Positions 34,250 to 42,952 of a stretch of 64,000 nt of DNA are shown in pieces. The translations under genes were made by a program, and so were the position numbers. Source of the stretch: CAIWAH01 sp964602595 (lineage in GTDB: Bacteria; Verrucomicrobiota; Verrucomicrobiia; Limisphaerales; UBA9464). Under the pieces are notes generated by a model. The model did not search any database. It saw only the letters and a program-made list of their open reading frames with translations, and was not told the origin of the DNA. The stretch spans positions 62,001-126,000 of the forward strand of contig CAZRRO010000018.1 of the NCBI GenBank assembly GCA_964602595.1, read 5' to 3'. Each line of letters starts with the position of its first letter. Position 1 is the first letter of the stretch.

Positions 34250-35305
34250 TCAGGGAAAGCACTCCCCGGCCGGAGTCGGCCGGTCTTCCGGCCAAACGAG
34301 GTAAACCGTCCGGCGCGAGTGGGCCCATGCCCGGGCGAAGTCGGCCCGGGGAATCGTGCGCTGAACCCGCGAACGACGAACACCCGGATCGTTGATGGCC
34401 ACGTCCCCTTCCGCGGTGAATCCCCGCACCACGACCAAGTGCCCGTCGCCTTTTTCCGCCTGCGGCTGACCCTTGAGCAGCGCGTAGCTGACCGAGGCTG
34501 CCACGGGCATTCCGTGGCCCACCCAGCGTTCCAAGTCGGTGACATCATTGAACCGGCTCACGCATGCGCCGAGGCCGGGCTGCGCTCCGGCGAAAGCGGT
34601 GTTGAATGGCCAATTCCCGGTGCCGCCCCAGCCCGGATCGAACACCGCCGCCGCCGTTGCAGGCACCGTGTGGTTCCAATCCGGCCGCTTCAATTCCTCG
34701 GCCCAGAACTCCAACAGCATGCTGGTGCTCGTGGGGCTGCACCATTTGTTGATGCCCTCGGGAAACTCGGCCTGCGTGCGCACCGGGACGTCCATGATCT
34801 TGCCCCAGGCATTGCGGTCCGTCGGACGGTCGACCGGATCCGCTTGGCGTCGGCAAAACGCCAACGTTGCGCGCCGGAATTCCGCGACGGGGCCCTGGAG
34901 GGTGAAGCGCACCCGGGCGCCGACCGCCGGACGAAGCACCCGCAGAATGTCCGTGTCCACCTCGCCGTCCTTGTCCGAAAATGACTTGGGAGAACCGCGG
35001 CGACCATGCTGGGACCAGTATCCCAGCGAATACCAAGTGCTGGCCATGCCATTGGTCCAGCCGGCCTGCGCTTCGATCAGGAGCGTCAGGTTGGTTCCGA
35101 CATTCCACGAGACGACCAACTCGTCCCAACCGCCCGCGGGCAGGACCGGCACCGACGCCAGCACGACCTCTCCAAATTGGTTGGTGGAGCGACTGAAGTC
35201 CGTCGCCGGCGAAAGGGTCCGCAAGCTGGCCGGCAATGGCGCCGAACGGGCGGCGACGACGCAGGCGGCCAAGAGGGCGATGAAGCGCGTAAGGTTCACG
35301 ATCAT
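34250..35305 (-). CDS. exported C39-like cysteine peptidase
   Basis: A 351-residue protein with a signal peptide (1-21, FIALLAACVVAARSA), a beta-rich N-terminal region (40-150), and a papain-fold C39-like domain. Predicted catalytic residues are C189 (INKWCSPTSTSM), H289 (GDGHLVVVRGF) and D306 (INDPGV). The domain is related to the bacteriocin-processing peptidase fold but has no ABC transporter fused. It starts inside the stop of folA (ATGA, 35302-35305), so translation is coupled to a housekeeping gene. Substrate unknown. Confidence 0.85.
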   Translation of the reverse strand: MIVNLTRFIALLAACVVAARSAPLPASLRTLSPATDFSRSTNQFGEVVLASVPVLPAGGWDELVVSWNVGTNLTLLIEAQAGWTNGMASTWYSLGYWSQHGRRGSPKSFSDKDGEVDTDILRVLRPAVGARVRFTLQGPVAEFRRATLAFCRRQADPVDRPTDRNAWGKIMDVPVRTQAEFPEGINKWCSPTSTSMLLEFWAEELKRPDWNHTVPATAAAVFDPGWGGTGNWPFNTAFAGAQPGLGACVSRFNDVTDLERWVGHGMPVAASVSYALLKGQPQAEKGDGHLVVVRGFTAEGDVAINDPGVRRSRVQRTIPRADFARAWAHSRRTVYLVWPEDRPTPAGECFP

Positions 35306-35778
35306 GGACGAGCCTTCCTTTCGTAACGCAGCACCGCGAAATCCGGGTGATCCAAGACCGTTTCCACCTGGGTGAAGTCGTGCTCAAACGGCGGAAAGAA
35401 CGCGTCCCCGGCCGCGGTTCGCTTCACCCGCGTGAGGAACAACTGGGCGCACCGTCCCAGCAGGAGAGAGTAGATCTCGGCGCCGCCCGCGATCCAGACC
35501 GGTCGCGGATCATCGGTGAGCATGCGGTCCAGCGAAGCGACATCCAACACCGTGCGGGCGCCCGGGGCCGTGAAACCCGACCGGCTGAGGATCACCGTTT
35601 CCCGGCCGGGGAGCGGGCGGCCGATGGATTCAAATGTCTTCCGGCCCATCACCAGGATGCCTCCCATGGTCGCCTGCTTGAACCACTTGAAGTCCTCTGG
35701 CAGGTGCCAGGGAATCCGGCCGGCCTGGCCAATAACCCGGTTCTCCGACATGGCGGCAATGGCATGGAATGGCTTCAT
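35302..35778 (-). CDS. folA: dihydrofolate reductase
   Basis: Reduces dihydrofolate to tetrahydrofolate with NADPH. 158 residues. It starts MKPFHAIAAMSENRVIGQ, the active-site acidic pair E28/D29 lies in IPWHLPEDFKWF, the NADPH-binding GRKTFESIGRPLPGRE block follows, and WIAGGAEIYSLLL is the conserved loop. Family-typical length. The 4-base overlap with the C39-like peptidase suggests a two-gene operon. Trimethoprim target in general; no resistance feature seen. Confidence 0.96.
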   Translation of the reverse strand: MKPFHAIAAMSENRVIGQAGRIPWHLPEDFKWFKQATMGGILVMGRKTFESIGRPLPGRETVILSRSGFTAPGARTVLDVASLDRMLTDDPRPVWIAGGAEIYSLLLGRCAQLFLTRVKRTAAGDAFFPPFEHDFTQVETVLDHPDFAVLRYERKARP

Positions 35779-35892
35779 CGTCAGCGGTGCGTCACCTGCC
35801 GGACCAGTGTCGGCGCCGAGGGGAAATCACGCCAGCGTGATGCACGACGAATTCGGCTGAAACTCCGGCCGGACTGCCGGGGTGCTCTGGGC

Positions 35893-36111
35893 ATGAGACT
35901 GCTGCTCTTCCTCGTCGGTTGGTGCCTGTTGTTCCTCCTGTGCTGGCCGCTCGCGCTGCTGGTGTTGCTCGCTTTCCCGTTCGTTTGGTTGCTCAGCCTG
36001 CCGTTCCGCCTCGCGTTCCACGTCATCGAAGGCGCCGTGGCGCTCTTGCGGGCGATCCTTCTGCTGCCGGCCCGGTTGCTCGGCGGCTCCAAGGCGAACC
36101 GCCCGGCCTGA
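35893..36111 (+). CDS. small membrane protein, 72 aa
   Basis: Two hydrophobic stretches (LLLFLVGWCLLFLLCWPLAL and the FPFVWLLSLPF region) followed by an amphipathic tail with AILLLPARLLGGSKANRPA. It starts at the ATG 35893 in MRLLLFLVGWC, with a longer frame upstream rejected. No family recognised. Codon composition and hydrophobicity support it as real. Confidence 0.6.
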   Translation: MRLLLFLVGWCLLFLLCWPLALLVLLAFPFVWLLSLPFRLAFHVIEGAVALLRAILLLPARLLGGSKANRPA

Positions 36112-36193
36112 TTCCGCGTCCGAGCGATGGCGGGCGCCACGCTTTTCCCGCGGGCGGATTGACCGTCGCGCCGACTTCGCGTTTAACAGGCCC

Positions 36194-37786
36194 ATGCGTT
36201 TCCCCTCTGTGTGCCCGCCGGCCGCCATCGCTGGCGTCCGCTGGCTTTCCTTCGGTCTGGCGATCACCGCCTTCAGCCTCGTTACCCAGGCGGAGGTCAA
36301 ACTCCACCCCACCTTCACCGACCACGCCGTGCTTCAGCGCGGCCTCAAGGTCCCCGTATGGGGCACCGCCAACGACGGCGAGGCAGTCACCGTCGAATTT
36401 GCCGGCCAGAAACGCAGCACCGTGGCCAAGGGCGGCCGATGGATGGTCACGCTCGGTTCCCTCAAGGCCAACGCTACTGGAGCCGCCTTGAAGGCCAGTG
36501 GACCCGCCAATGCCGTCAGCATCTCCGACGTCGTGGTCGGCGAGGTCTGGGTCTGCTCTGGGCAGTCCAACATGGAGTGGCCGATGTCGCGCAGCTTTGA
36601 ACCAGACGCTGACATCAACCACAGCGACAATCCGAACTTGCGCCTCTTCACCGTCGTGAAGCGCCGATCCCCCGAGGTAAAGACCGACCTCGACTACGCC
36701 GCGCATAAGTGGGTGCAGGCCGAACCGGACGCCGCGCGGAATTTCTCCGCCGTCGGCTACTACTTTGGCCGGGCGCTGGAAGAATCGCTCCACGCGCAGG
36801 GCGTGCCCGTGGGCATCATCCACACCAGCTGGGGCGGTTCCCCGGCCGAGGTCTGGATGCGCGAGGACGTGCTGAAGGCCGACGCCGAATACAACTCCCA
36901 GATTCTCGAACCCGGCCTGGCCGGCGCCGCCAAATGGGCCGAATCGGTGAAGCAGTGGGAATCCGAGAAGAAGGCCGCCGAGGCCAAAGGCGAGAAGTTT
37001 ACACGGAACCTCGGTTGGCCGCCTTGGCGCCCGGCCGAACTCTACAATGGCATGCTGGCCAACATCATTCCCTACGGCATCCGCGGGGCCATCTGGTATC
37101 AGGGCGAGTCCAACGCCGGCCGGGCTTGGCAATACCGCCGCCTCTACGCCGACATGATCCGGAACTGGCGCCAGGACTGGGGCCAGGGCGATTTTCCTTT
37201 CTACGCCGTGCAGCTCGCGCCGTGGGACAAGAACAAGAAGCGTGACCTCGCCGTGATCGCCACCGAGATCGGCGAAAGCGACTGGGCGGAACTGCGGGAA
37301 GCCCAGAACCACGTCGCCGCGACGCTCAGGAACGCCGACACCGCGGTGATCACCGACGTGGGCGACAAGGACGACATCCATCCCACCAAGAAGAAGCCCG
37401 TCGGTGAACGCCTCGCCCGGCTCGCCCGCGCGCAGGTTTACGGCGAGAAGATCCTCGCACACGGCCCGCGGCTGAAGTCATCCAAGGTCAAGGGCGACAC
37501 CATCGAACTCACTTTCCGCGACGCGGGCACCGGCCTGAAGGCGCTCGATGGCGCTGCCCTCACCGGCTTCACCGTGGCGGGCGAAGACAAGAAGTTCCAC
37601 CCGGCCAGCGTGATCCGCCGCACCAAGACCAAGCTGGTGGTCAGGGCCGACGCCGTGAGCCAGCCCGTCGCCGCGCGCTTCGGTTGGAACGACAATCCGG
37701 TGGTGAACCTCGCGAACAGCGACGACCTGCCGGCCTCGCCATTCCGCACCGACACCTGGCCCGGCGTGACTCAGCCGAAGAAGTAG
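36194..37786 (+). CDS. exported sialate O-acetylesterase-like protein
   Basis: A 530-residue exported esterase. Residues 1-33 contain a signal peptide ending LVTQA. An N-terminal Ig-like domain (LHPTFTDHAVLQRGLKVPVWG) precedes an SGNH-hydrolase domain: catalytic Ser in CSGQSNMEWPM (about residue 121), the IWYQGESNAGR block, and the C-terminal DDIHPTKKKPVGERLA with catalytic Asp/His. Family members remove O-acetyl groups from sialic acid or other glycans. There is no glycan-utilisation cluster around it. It probably acts in the periplasm or at the surface on polysaccharides. Confidence 0.92.
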   Translation: MRFPSVCPPAAIAGVRWLSFGLAITAFSLVTQAEVKLHPTFTDHAVLQRGLKVPVWGTANDGEAVTVEFAGQKRSTVAKGGRWMVTLGSLKANATGAALKASGPANAVSISDVVVGEVWVCSGQSNMEWPMSRSFEPDADINHSDNPNLRLFTVVKRRSPEVKTDLDYAAHKWVQAEPDAARNFSAVGYYFGRALEESLHAQGVPVGIIHTSWGGSPAEVWMREDVLKADAEYNSQILEPGLAGAAKWAESVKQWESEKKAAEAKGEKFTRNLGWPPWRPAELYNGMLANIIPYGIRGAIWYQGESNAGRAWQYRRLYADMIRNWRQDWGQGDFPFYAVQLAPWDKNKKRDLAVIATEIGESDWAELREAQNHVAATLRNADTAVITDVGDKDDIHPTKKKPVGERLARLARAQVYGEKILAHGPRLKSSKVKGDTIELTFRDAGTGLKALDGAALTGFTVAGEDKKFHPASVIRRTKTKLVVRADAVSQPVAARFGWNDNPVVNLANSDDLPASPFRTDTWPGVTQPKK

Positions 37787-37960
37787 GCACATGGGCGTCG
37801 AGATGACGACACTCCAAATCAACGTCGGCAACTTTTTGTCCCCCATCCGGCCGAGGATCATTAGCCGGCGTCGACCACGTCCAGCACTACGATTACGGCT
37901 GAGTTTGGACGGCTGGGCCGATACCAATGGGGCCGAGGCTGCCGGGTTGCCCCTTCACGC

Positions 37961-38323
37961 GTGAGAATCCGCATAAAGTCCACTCCCCCCGGCGAGGCGC
38001 CGGAGTCCGTCAGACAGGCTTGGATCGGAATTGAGATTCCAGTGCCCCCGCGTTTCGCCGGTCGGCGGCGAGGATTCGGGTTTGGAGTTCTGTCCGGACC
38101 AAAAAGCCGGCTGGGGACGTTGGTTGGAATTCTGCTTGGGCGTTCCCGGTTGGAGGATGGTTATATTGTGGAATCGAAGGTTGCGATCGATCTGTTAGCG
38201 GAGCGGTGCCCGGAAGCGGCGGGGTGGTGGCGGCAAAATGCCCCGCGGTTTGTCGAACCAGGTCGGCATTTTATGTTCGCAGCCGAGTCGTGTGAGGAAC
38301 TTCAGGAAGCGAAGGGCCGATGA
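37961..38323 (+). CDS. hypothetical protein, 120 aa (STPPGEAP family)
   Basis: Starts with GTG giving MRIRIKSTPPGEAPESVRQA. It continues with WIGIEIPVP, a basic loop and AERCPEAAGWWRQNAPRF. I recall similar small proteins in Planctomycetes with the same opening and WWR block, but could not search for them. The compact protein has no signal or membrane helix. The gene lies in a small island of accessory genes (37961-39425) with weaker coding bias than the flanking genes. Confidence 0.7.
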   Translation: MRIRIKSTPPGEAPESVRQAWIGIEIPVPPRFAGRRRGFGFGVLSGPKSRLGTLVGILLGRSRLEDGYIVESKVAIDLLAERCPEAAGWWRQNAPRFVEPGRHFMFAAESCEELQEAKGR

Positions 38324-38471
38324 AATGTCTCCGGCAGCTTTTTCCGGAGGACGCGAGGATGCAACCCGCACCACATGAGGAGCGGAATGAGTTCGGTCAA
38401 TCGCTGTCGATGGCTGTTGGATCGCCTGCGATGGGCAGCGAGCCAGCATCTCCAACTTGGAAACGTGGCCA

Positions 38472-38933
38472 ATGCCTAGCTGGCAGATCGACCCCGACGC
38501 CATGGGTGGCCCGTTCGAGACCGTTCACACGGTCGAGGACTACTACGATGGTCCGCGCGCTGGCATTGCGAACCACGCCGGCCAACCGCACTACTACCGC
38601 TCCATCTACCTCGACTTGCCGGATTGGAACCCCGACGAGGATCGTTTTGAACTCAGTCCCGTTTCGCCTGAGGTCGTTGCCGCGGCTTTGGAAGCGGCGG
38701 AAATCTTCAATCGGTGGAACAATTCCAAACCCCGGACGACTGGACTCGTTATCCCAGACGACGAGTTCGGCGCTTTGCCGGCGGATCGCGCCCGGCGCCA
38801 AGAATTGGCGCAGTTCCTGGAACGAAGCTACGCGGTCGCAACCAAGGCGGGCTCAGTCCTCGTCCGCGGCCATTTCCAACTCTACCCCGCTTCGCCTTCC
38901 GGGCTCCAAGTCCGCTGGAATCCGGTCGGCTAA
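38472..38933 (+). CDS. hypothetical protein, 153 aa
   Basis: From the ATG at 38472 the protein starts MPSWQIDPDAMGGPFETVHT, with many acidic and aromatic residues (VEDYYDGPRAG, YYRSIYLDLPDWNPDED). A TTG 15 bases earlier is possible. It ends with a beta-like stretch (VRGHFQLYPASPSGLQVRWN). No known domain. The composition suggests a small cytoplasmic protein, possibly of the immunity-protein kind, but there is no toxin gene next to it. It is about 150 bases downstream of the 120-aa gene. Confidence 0.65.
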   Translation: MPSWQIDPDAMGGPFETVHTVEDYYDGPRAGIANHAGQPHYYRSIYLDLPDWNPDEDRFELSPVSPEVVAAALEAAEIFNRWNNSKPRTTGLVIPDDEFGALPADRARRQELAQFLERSYAVATKAGSVLVRGHFQLYPASPSGLQVRWNPVG

Positions 38934-39005
38934 GGCTCTGGCGCCGGATTCGGTGCTTCTGCCCGCCGCCTTGCCGCTTGCGCCGTCGATGTCACGATCC
39001 TCGGA

Positions 39006-39425
39006 ATGCTGTTACAGCCGATGCTTCAAACCGCGTGCGCGTTCGTGGCCATCTGGGCTGTTATGCTGGTGGAGACGATGACCTGCGACACTGCTTATGG
39101 TGGAATATTCACCATCGTTGCTGACATGGTCATCAAGACCGTGATTGCCGCAGCGGTTGCGGTGGGAACGCTGATCCTCGGGTCGTTGCTGCATCTGCCA
39201 GGTGTCCGGGAATGGTGGCAACGCATCGGGCATCGAAGCCTGTTGCTTTGTGTCCTGTGTCCCGGAGTGATGATCTTCGCGACCGAACTGGGGCTAAGAA
39301 CCGAGGACCCCGTCTCGGGTTATCGGATGATGCCGTTCTCGGTGTGGGTCGTTTGCCTGGCGGGGATTGGCTTTCCGATTGCCAACCTCCCCGGGCGGAC
39401 TGCCCCGCCAAACTTCCGAGGCTGA
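39006..39425 (+). CDS. hypothetical membrane protein, 139 aa
   Basis: Four hydrophobic stretches: near LQTACAFVAIWAVMLV, IKTVIAAAVAVGTLILGSLL, SLLLCVLCPGVMIFATEL and FSVWVVCLAGIGFPIANLP. Short polar connections. No recognised family. It starts at the ATG 39006 without a clear Shine-Dalgarno. It ends 67 bases before fabF and is the last member of the small accessory group. Confidence 0.6.
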   Translation: MLLQPMLQTACAFVAIWAVMLVETMTCDTAYGGIFTIVADMVIKTVIAAAVAVGTLILGSLLHLPGVREWWQRIGHRSLLLCVLCPGVMIFATELGLRTEDPVSGYRMMPFSVWVVCLAGIGFPIANLPGRTAPPNFRG

Positions 39426-39492
39426 CTGCGTTTGGCCCCCATTTTTCCTTTGCCCCGCGGCGCCTGTTTCGCCGCTAATCCGGCTCCAAACT

Positions 39493-40749
39493 ATGAGTTC
39501 ATGGTCTGAACGTCGGGTCGTCGTCACGGGCATCGGGTGCGCGAGCAGCCTTGGGTTGGATGCCAACACGCTGTGGAACAACATTCTGGCGGGGCAATGC
39601 GGCATTGATCGCGTCACGGCGTTCGACGTCGCCAACTACGACTGCCAGATCGCGGCCGAGGTGAAGAACTTCGACCCGGCCCCTGCGTTCCCGAACCCCA
39701 AGGAGGTCCGCCGCACGGACCGGTTCACCCACTTCGGCGTCTATGCCGGTTGGGGCGCGCTGAAGGATTCCGGCCTGGACCTGGAAAAGGAAAACCGCGA
39801 CGAGATCGGCGTCTATCTGGGTTCCGGCATCGGCGGCCTCTACACGACCGAGGAGCAGCACAAGATCCTGCTGAACAAGGGACCGGGCCGCGTGAGCCCG
39901 TTCATGATCCCGATGCTGATCCTGAACATGGCTTCCGGGCTGTTCAGCCTCTATTACCGCCTGCGCGGCCCCAATTTCGCGACCTGCACCGCTTGCGCCA
40001 CGGCCACGCACGCCTTGGGCGAGGCGTGGGCCACCATCAAGCGGGGCGACGCGGCGGTGATGTTCGCCGGCGGCACCGAGGCGACGGTGGTTCCACTCGG
40101 TCTCGCGGGTTTTGCGGCCATGCGGGCGATGAGCACCCGGAATGGCGAGCCGAAGAAGGCTTCCCGGCCGTTTGACCGCGACCGTGACGGGTTCGTGATG
40201 GGCGAAGGCGCCGCGGTGGTGGTGCTGGAGGAATTGGAGCACGCCAAGAAGCGGGGCGCGCGCATCTACTGCGAGGTCGTCGGCTACGGCAACACGGCCG
40301 ACGCCAACCACATGACCGCCCCCGACCCGGAAGGCGAAGGCGCGGCCCGGGCGATGCGGATGGCCTTGCGCCATGCCCAACTGGCGCCCGAGGCGGTGGA
40401 CTACATCAACTGTCACGCCACGAGCACGCCGGTGGGCGACCTGTGCGAGATCAACATGATCAAGCACGTCTTCGGCGACCACGCTTACAAGCTGGCCGCC
40501 AGCGCGACCAAGAGCATGACCGGACACATGCTGGGCGCGGCCGGGGCCATCGAGATGGCCATCTGCTGCAAGGCGGTCGAGGCCCAGGTGGCCCCGCCGA
40601 CCATCAACCTGGACAATCCGGATCCGGCGGCCGACCTGAACCTGGTGCCGCACACGCCGCAGGAGCGAAAGATCGACGTGTTCACGAACAACTCGTTCGG
40701 CTTCGGCGGCCATAACGCAATCGTGATCGGCAAGCGGTTCGTGGGTTGA
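39493..40749 (+). CDS. fabF: 3-oxoacyl-[acyl-carrier-protein] synthase II
   Basis: Condenses acyl-ACP with malonyl-ACP in fatty acid elongation. The 418-residue protein has the Cys-His-His triad: C168 in TACATATHALG, H308 in INCHATSTPVGD and H345 in KSMTGHMLGAAGAIE. It begins RRVVVTGIGCASSLG and ends NSFGFGGHNAIVIGKR. The acyl-pocket segment GPNFATCTACAT differs from the common NHSV pattern but keeps the catalytic Cys. No other fab gene or ACP is adjacent. A longer upstream frame to 39367 is not used. Confidence 0.96.
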   Translation: MSSWSERRVVVTGIGCASSLGLDANTLWNNILAGQCGIDRVTAFDVANYDCQIAAEVKNFDPAPAFPNPKEVRRTDRFTHFGVYAGWGALKDSGLDLEKENRDEIGVYLGSGIGGLYTTEEQHKILLNKGPGRVSPFMIPMLILNMASGLFSLYYRLRGPNFATCTACATATHALGEAWATIKRGDAAVMFAGGTEATVVPLGLAGFAAMRAMSTRNGEPKKASRPFDRDRDGFVMGEGAAVVVLEELEHAKKRGARIYCEVVGYGNTADANHMTAPDPEGEGAARAMRMALRHAQLAPEAVDYINCHATSTPVGDLCEINMIKHVFGDHAYKLAASATKSMTGHMLGAAGAIEMAICCKAVEAQVAPPTINLDNPDPAADLNLVPHTPQERKIDVFTNNSFGFGGHNAIVIGKRFVG

Positions 40750-40789
40750 GCGTCCCAGCGAGGGAAACGGCGCAGGCGAGTCGTCTGCG

Positions 40790-41164
40790 TCAGCGGCTTG
40801 GCTGGGCGGCGGAAAGATGACGGGTTGCGGAATCGAAGGATTCCGCCTCGTAACCCGGGTCTTTTGCGTAAATCCGCCCCATGAGTGCCGCGGTGTCAAC
40901 CGGACCGAAGTCCCAGTCGCGCCGCAGCAGGTAGCCTTCGTCGTTCGGGAACTTCGACGCCAAGTTGTAGTAGATCCTGCCCTTGAGGTAGGCCGTGAAC
41001 TCAGGGCTGAGGCTTGGCTCAGTCGATCTCAGGTTCGACGCGGCAACCTTGTTCTCCTCCAGCCCTGCTTGGAATGTGCCCCGGCGGAGTCCCCACTCCG
41101 CTCCCGCAAGAAAGGAAAAGGCGGCGATCAGACATCCGAATCCGGCCAGCTTGAGGAGTTTCAT
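40790..41164 (-). CDS. hypothetical membrane-anchored protein, 124 aa
   Basis: An N-terminal membrane helix or uncleaved signal (KLAGFGCLIAAFSFLAGAEW) followed by a polar C-terminal region with YLKGRIYYNLASKFP and DSATRHLSAAQPSR. No recognised domain. The gene starts 19 bases after the DUF6941 stop on the same strand, so it is probably its second operon gene. The stop lies 41 bases from the convergent fabF end. Confidence 0.6.
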   Translation of the reverse strand: MKLLKLAGFGCLIAAFSFLAGAEWGLRRGTFQAGLEENKVAASNLRSTEPSLSPEFTAYLKGRIYYNLASKFPNDEGYLLRRDWDFGPVDTAALMGRIYAKDPGYEAESFDSATRHLSAAQPSR

Positions 41165-41183
41165 GGATTGGGGTTGATGCCGG

Positions 41184-41585
41184 TCAGGCAGTGGCCGGCA
41201 ACTGCTCGAAGTAGAGCGGAATCGAGCCTTGGTGCACGCCGTCCACGGCGAGGTCCACGGTGTATTCGCCGAAGGTGTCCAGCTTGAGCCCGTTGATCTG
41301 CATGATCAGGTTGAACGTGGCGCTCTGCGACTTGTTGCCGAAGCGGACGCCGACCTGGGCTTCCACGTTCGGCACGATGGTCTTGCCATCTTCGTCCGCC
41401 AAGGTGACGCGCAGAAGGTGGTTTCCCTCCTCGATCCGGTGGAAGCGCATGCGGGCGACCACCGAACACAGGGGCAGGACGTGGGGTGCTTCCTTCACCC
41501 GCACGTGGTCAAAGGCACCCAAGATGCAGAGCTTGCCGCTGTAATCCACGGCCGAGTCGCACAGGGTGAAGATTTCGAGTTTCAC
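41184..41585 (-). CDS. DUF6941 family protein
   Basis: A 133-residue protein from the GTG at 41585 (first residues MKLEIFTLCDSAVDYSGKLC). The short pattern of an N-terminal strand, LCILGAFDHV, then RMRFHRIEEGNHLLRVTLAD and IMQINGLKLDTFGEYTV is that of the DUF6941 family. It seems to be a single beta sandwich, of unknown function. The GTG start is preferred because the family opens here; the frame extends upstream to 41687 with a basic, improbable sequence. Confidence 0.8.
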   Translation of the reverse strand: MKLEIFTLCDSAVDYSGKLCILGAFDHVRVKEAPHVLPLCSVVARMRFHRIEEGNHLLRVTLADEDGKTIVPNVEAQVGVRFGNKSQSATFNLIMQINGLKLDTFGEYTVDLAVDGVHQGSIPLYFEQLPATA

Positions 41586-41676
41586 GGGGGCAACGCTAGG
41601 CCGCACCGCTTCGGCGGGCAAAAGCCTTCGCGGAATTCGCCGGGAATCGCCGCGTCGGGCAAAAATCCGTTTCACC

Positions 41677-41692
41677 CGGCAACGCAACTGCT
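41677..41692 (+). promoter_or_regulatory. possible sigma-54 promoter of pilT
   Basis: CGGCAACGCAACTGCT has GG at 41678-41679 and GC at 41690-41691, exactly 10 bases between them as in the -24/-12 element (TGGC...TTGC). Several flanking positions deviate. The predicted start of transcription would be about 15 bases upstream of the pilT ATG. Pilus genes in other bacteria often use sigma-54. Confidence 0.25.
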
Positions 41693-41717
41693 AGCCTTCG
41701 GCCACACAATCTTCGCT

Positions 41718-42821
41718 ATGGATCTTCCCGGAATGGAATTGCTGCGTGGTATCCTGAAGGCCGCCGTCGATGGCGGCGCTTCCGACGTCCACCTCAAGGT
41801 CGGTTACCCCGTTGTCTTCCGTATTCATCGTCAGCTCATCAGCATCGAGGCCCCGACGCCGACCAACGAGTGGATGAACGCCATCCTCACCGAGATGGTG
41901 CCGCCGCACGCCCGCAAGCGGCTGGATGACGACCGCGAAGTGGACTTCAGCTACTACGAACCCGGCGTCGGCCGCTTCCGCACGAACGTCTTCCAGCAAA
42001 AGGGCGCCTTCGCCCTCGCGATGCGTTATGTAAAGACGCAGGTGCCCAGCTTCGAGGAACTCGGCCTGATGCCCGTGCTCAAGGACATCGCCTCCTCCCA
42101 CCGCGGCATCGTCCTGGTGGCCGGCACCACCGGTTCCGGCAAATCCACCACGCTCGCGGCGATGCTGGAGCACATCAACGCGCACTCGAAGAAGCACATC
42201 ATCACCTTGGAGGACCCGATCGAGTTCGTCTTTGAGGACAACCAATCGGTCATCGAGCAGCGCGAAATCGGCTTGGACACCCAGAGCTTCCAGCACGGCC
42301 TCAAGCATGTGCTCCGGCAGGATCCCGACATCATCATGGTCGGCGAAATGCGCGACTCGACCTCCTTCACCGCCGCCATGCAGGCAGCCGACACGGGCCA
42401 CTTGGTGCTGTCCACGCTGCACACGCAGAACGCCTCGCAGTCCATCGGGCGCATCTTGGACTTCTTCAAACCGGAGGAACGCGAGCAGGTCCGGCGGCAG
42501 CTGGCCGGCACGCTCAAGGCCGTGATCTGCCAACGCATGGTCGCCGCCGCCGCCGGCGGGGTGACGCCTTCGTTGGAAATCCTAATCAACACGCCGACCG
42601 TCCGGAAGATGCTGGAGGAAAATCGGCTCGAAAAACTCAGCGCCGCGATCGAGACCGGCCGCGACGACGGCATGCAGTCCTTCAACCAGGCGCTCTACGA
42701 CTTGGTCAAGGCGCGGAAGGTGACGGAAGCCGAGGCTCTGTCGAAGGCCAGCAACCCGCAGGCGCTCGACATGATGTTCAAGGGCATCTTCCTCGACGAA
42801 GGCCGGCGAATCCTGTCCTGA
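41718..42821 (+). CDS. pilT: type IV pilus retraction ATPase
   Basis: A hexameric ATPase that drives pilus retraction and twitching. 367 residues. N-terminal PAS-like domain (GGASDVHLKVGYPVVFRIH), Walker A GTTGSGKST near residue 137, the Asp box EDPIEFVF, Walker B IIMVGEMRD, the His box STLHTQNASQSI, and a C-terminal AIRENK-like block (LEKLSAAIETGRDDGMQSF). No pil structural gene is nearby, so it is a solitary copy. A hairpin terminator follows 17 bases after the stop. Confidence 0.95.
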   Translation: MDLPGMELLRGILKAAVDGGASDVHLKVGYPVVFRIHRQLISIEAPTPTNEWMNAILTEMVPPHARKRLDDDREVDFSYYEPGVGRFRTNVFQQKGAFALAMRYVKTQVPSFEELGLMPVLKDIASSHRGIVLVAGTTGSGKSTTLAAMLEHINAHSKKHIITLEDPIEFVFEDNQSVIEQREIGLDTQSFQHGLKHVLRQDPDIIMVGEMRDSTSFTAAMQAADTGHLVLSTLHTQNASQSIGRILDFFKPEEREQVRRQLAGTLKAVICQRMVAAAAGGVTPSLEILINTPTVRKMLEENRLEKLSAAIETGRDDGMQSFNQALYDLVKARKVTEAEALSKASNPQALDMMFKGIFLDEGRRILS

Positions 42822-42837
42822 CGGTCCCGCTTTTACC

Positions 42838-42875
42838 AAGGCGTCCGGGTCATCCCCGGACGCCTTTTGTTTTTC
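42838..42875 (+). terminator. intrinsic terminator of pilT
   Basis: AAGGCGTCCGG (42838-42848) pairs perfectly with CCGGACGCCTT (42856-42866), followed by TTTTGTTTTT. A textbook rho-independent terminator on the plus strand. Confidence 0.92.
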
Positions 42876-42891
42876 GAGGCGGTTCGCATCC

Positions 42892-42925
42892 AAAAAAGCA
42901 AACGGGCCGTCCGCGAACGGCCCGT
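42892..42925 (-). terminator. intrinsic terminator of ilvB
   Basis: Read on the minus strand, ACGGGCCGT (42925-42917) and ACGGCCCGT (42910-42902) form a 9-bp stem with a 6-base loop, followed by TTTGCTTTTTT. It begins 28 bases after the ilvB stop. Confidence 0.9.
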
Positions 42926-42952
42926 CTGGGAATTGTAGCGGACTGCTGCAAC

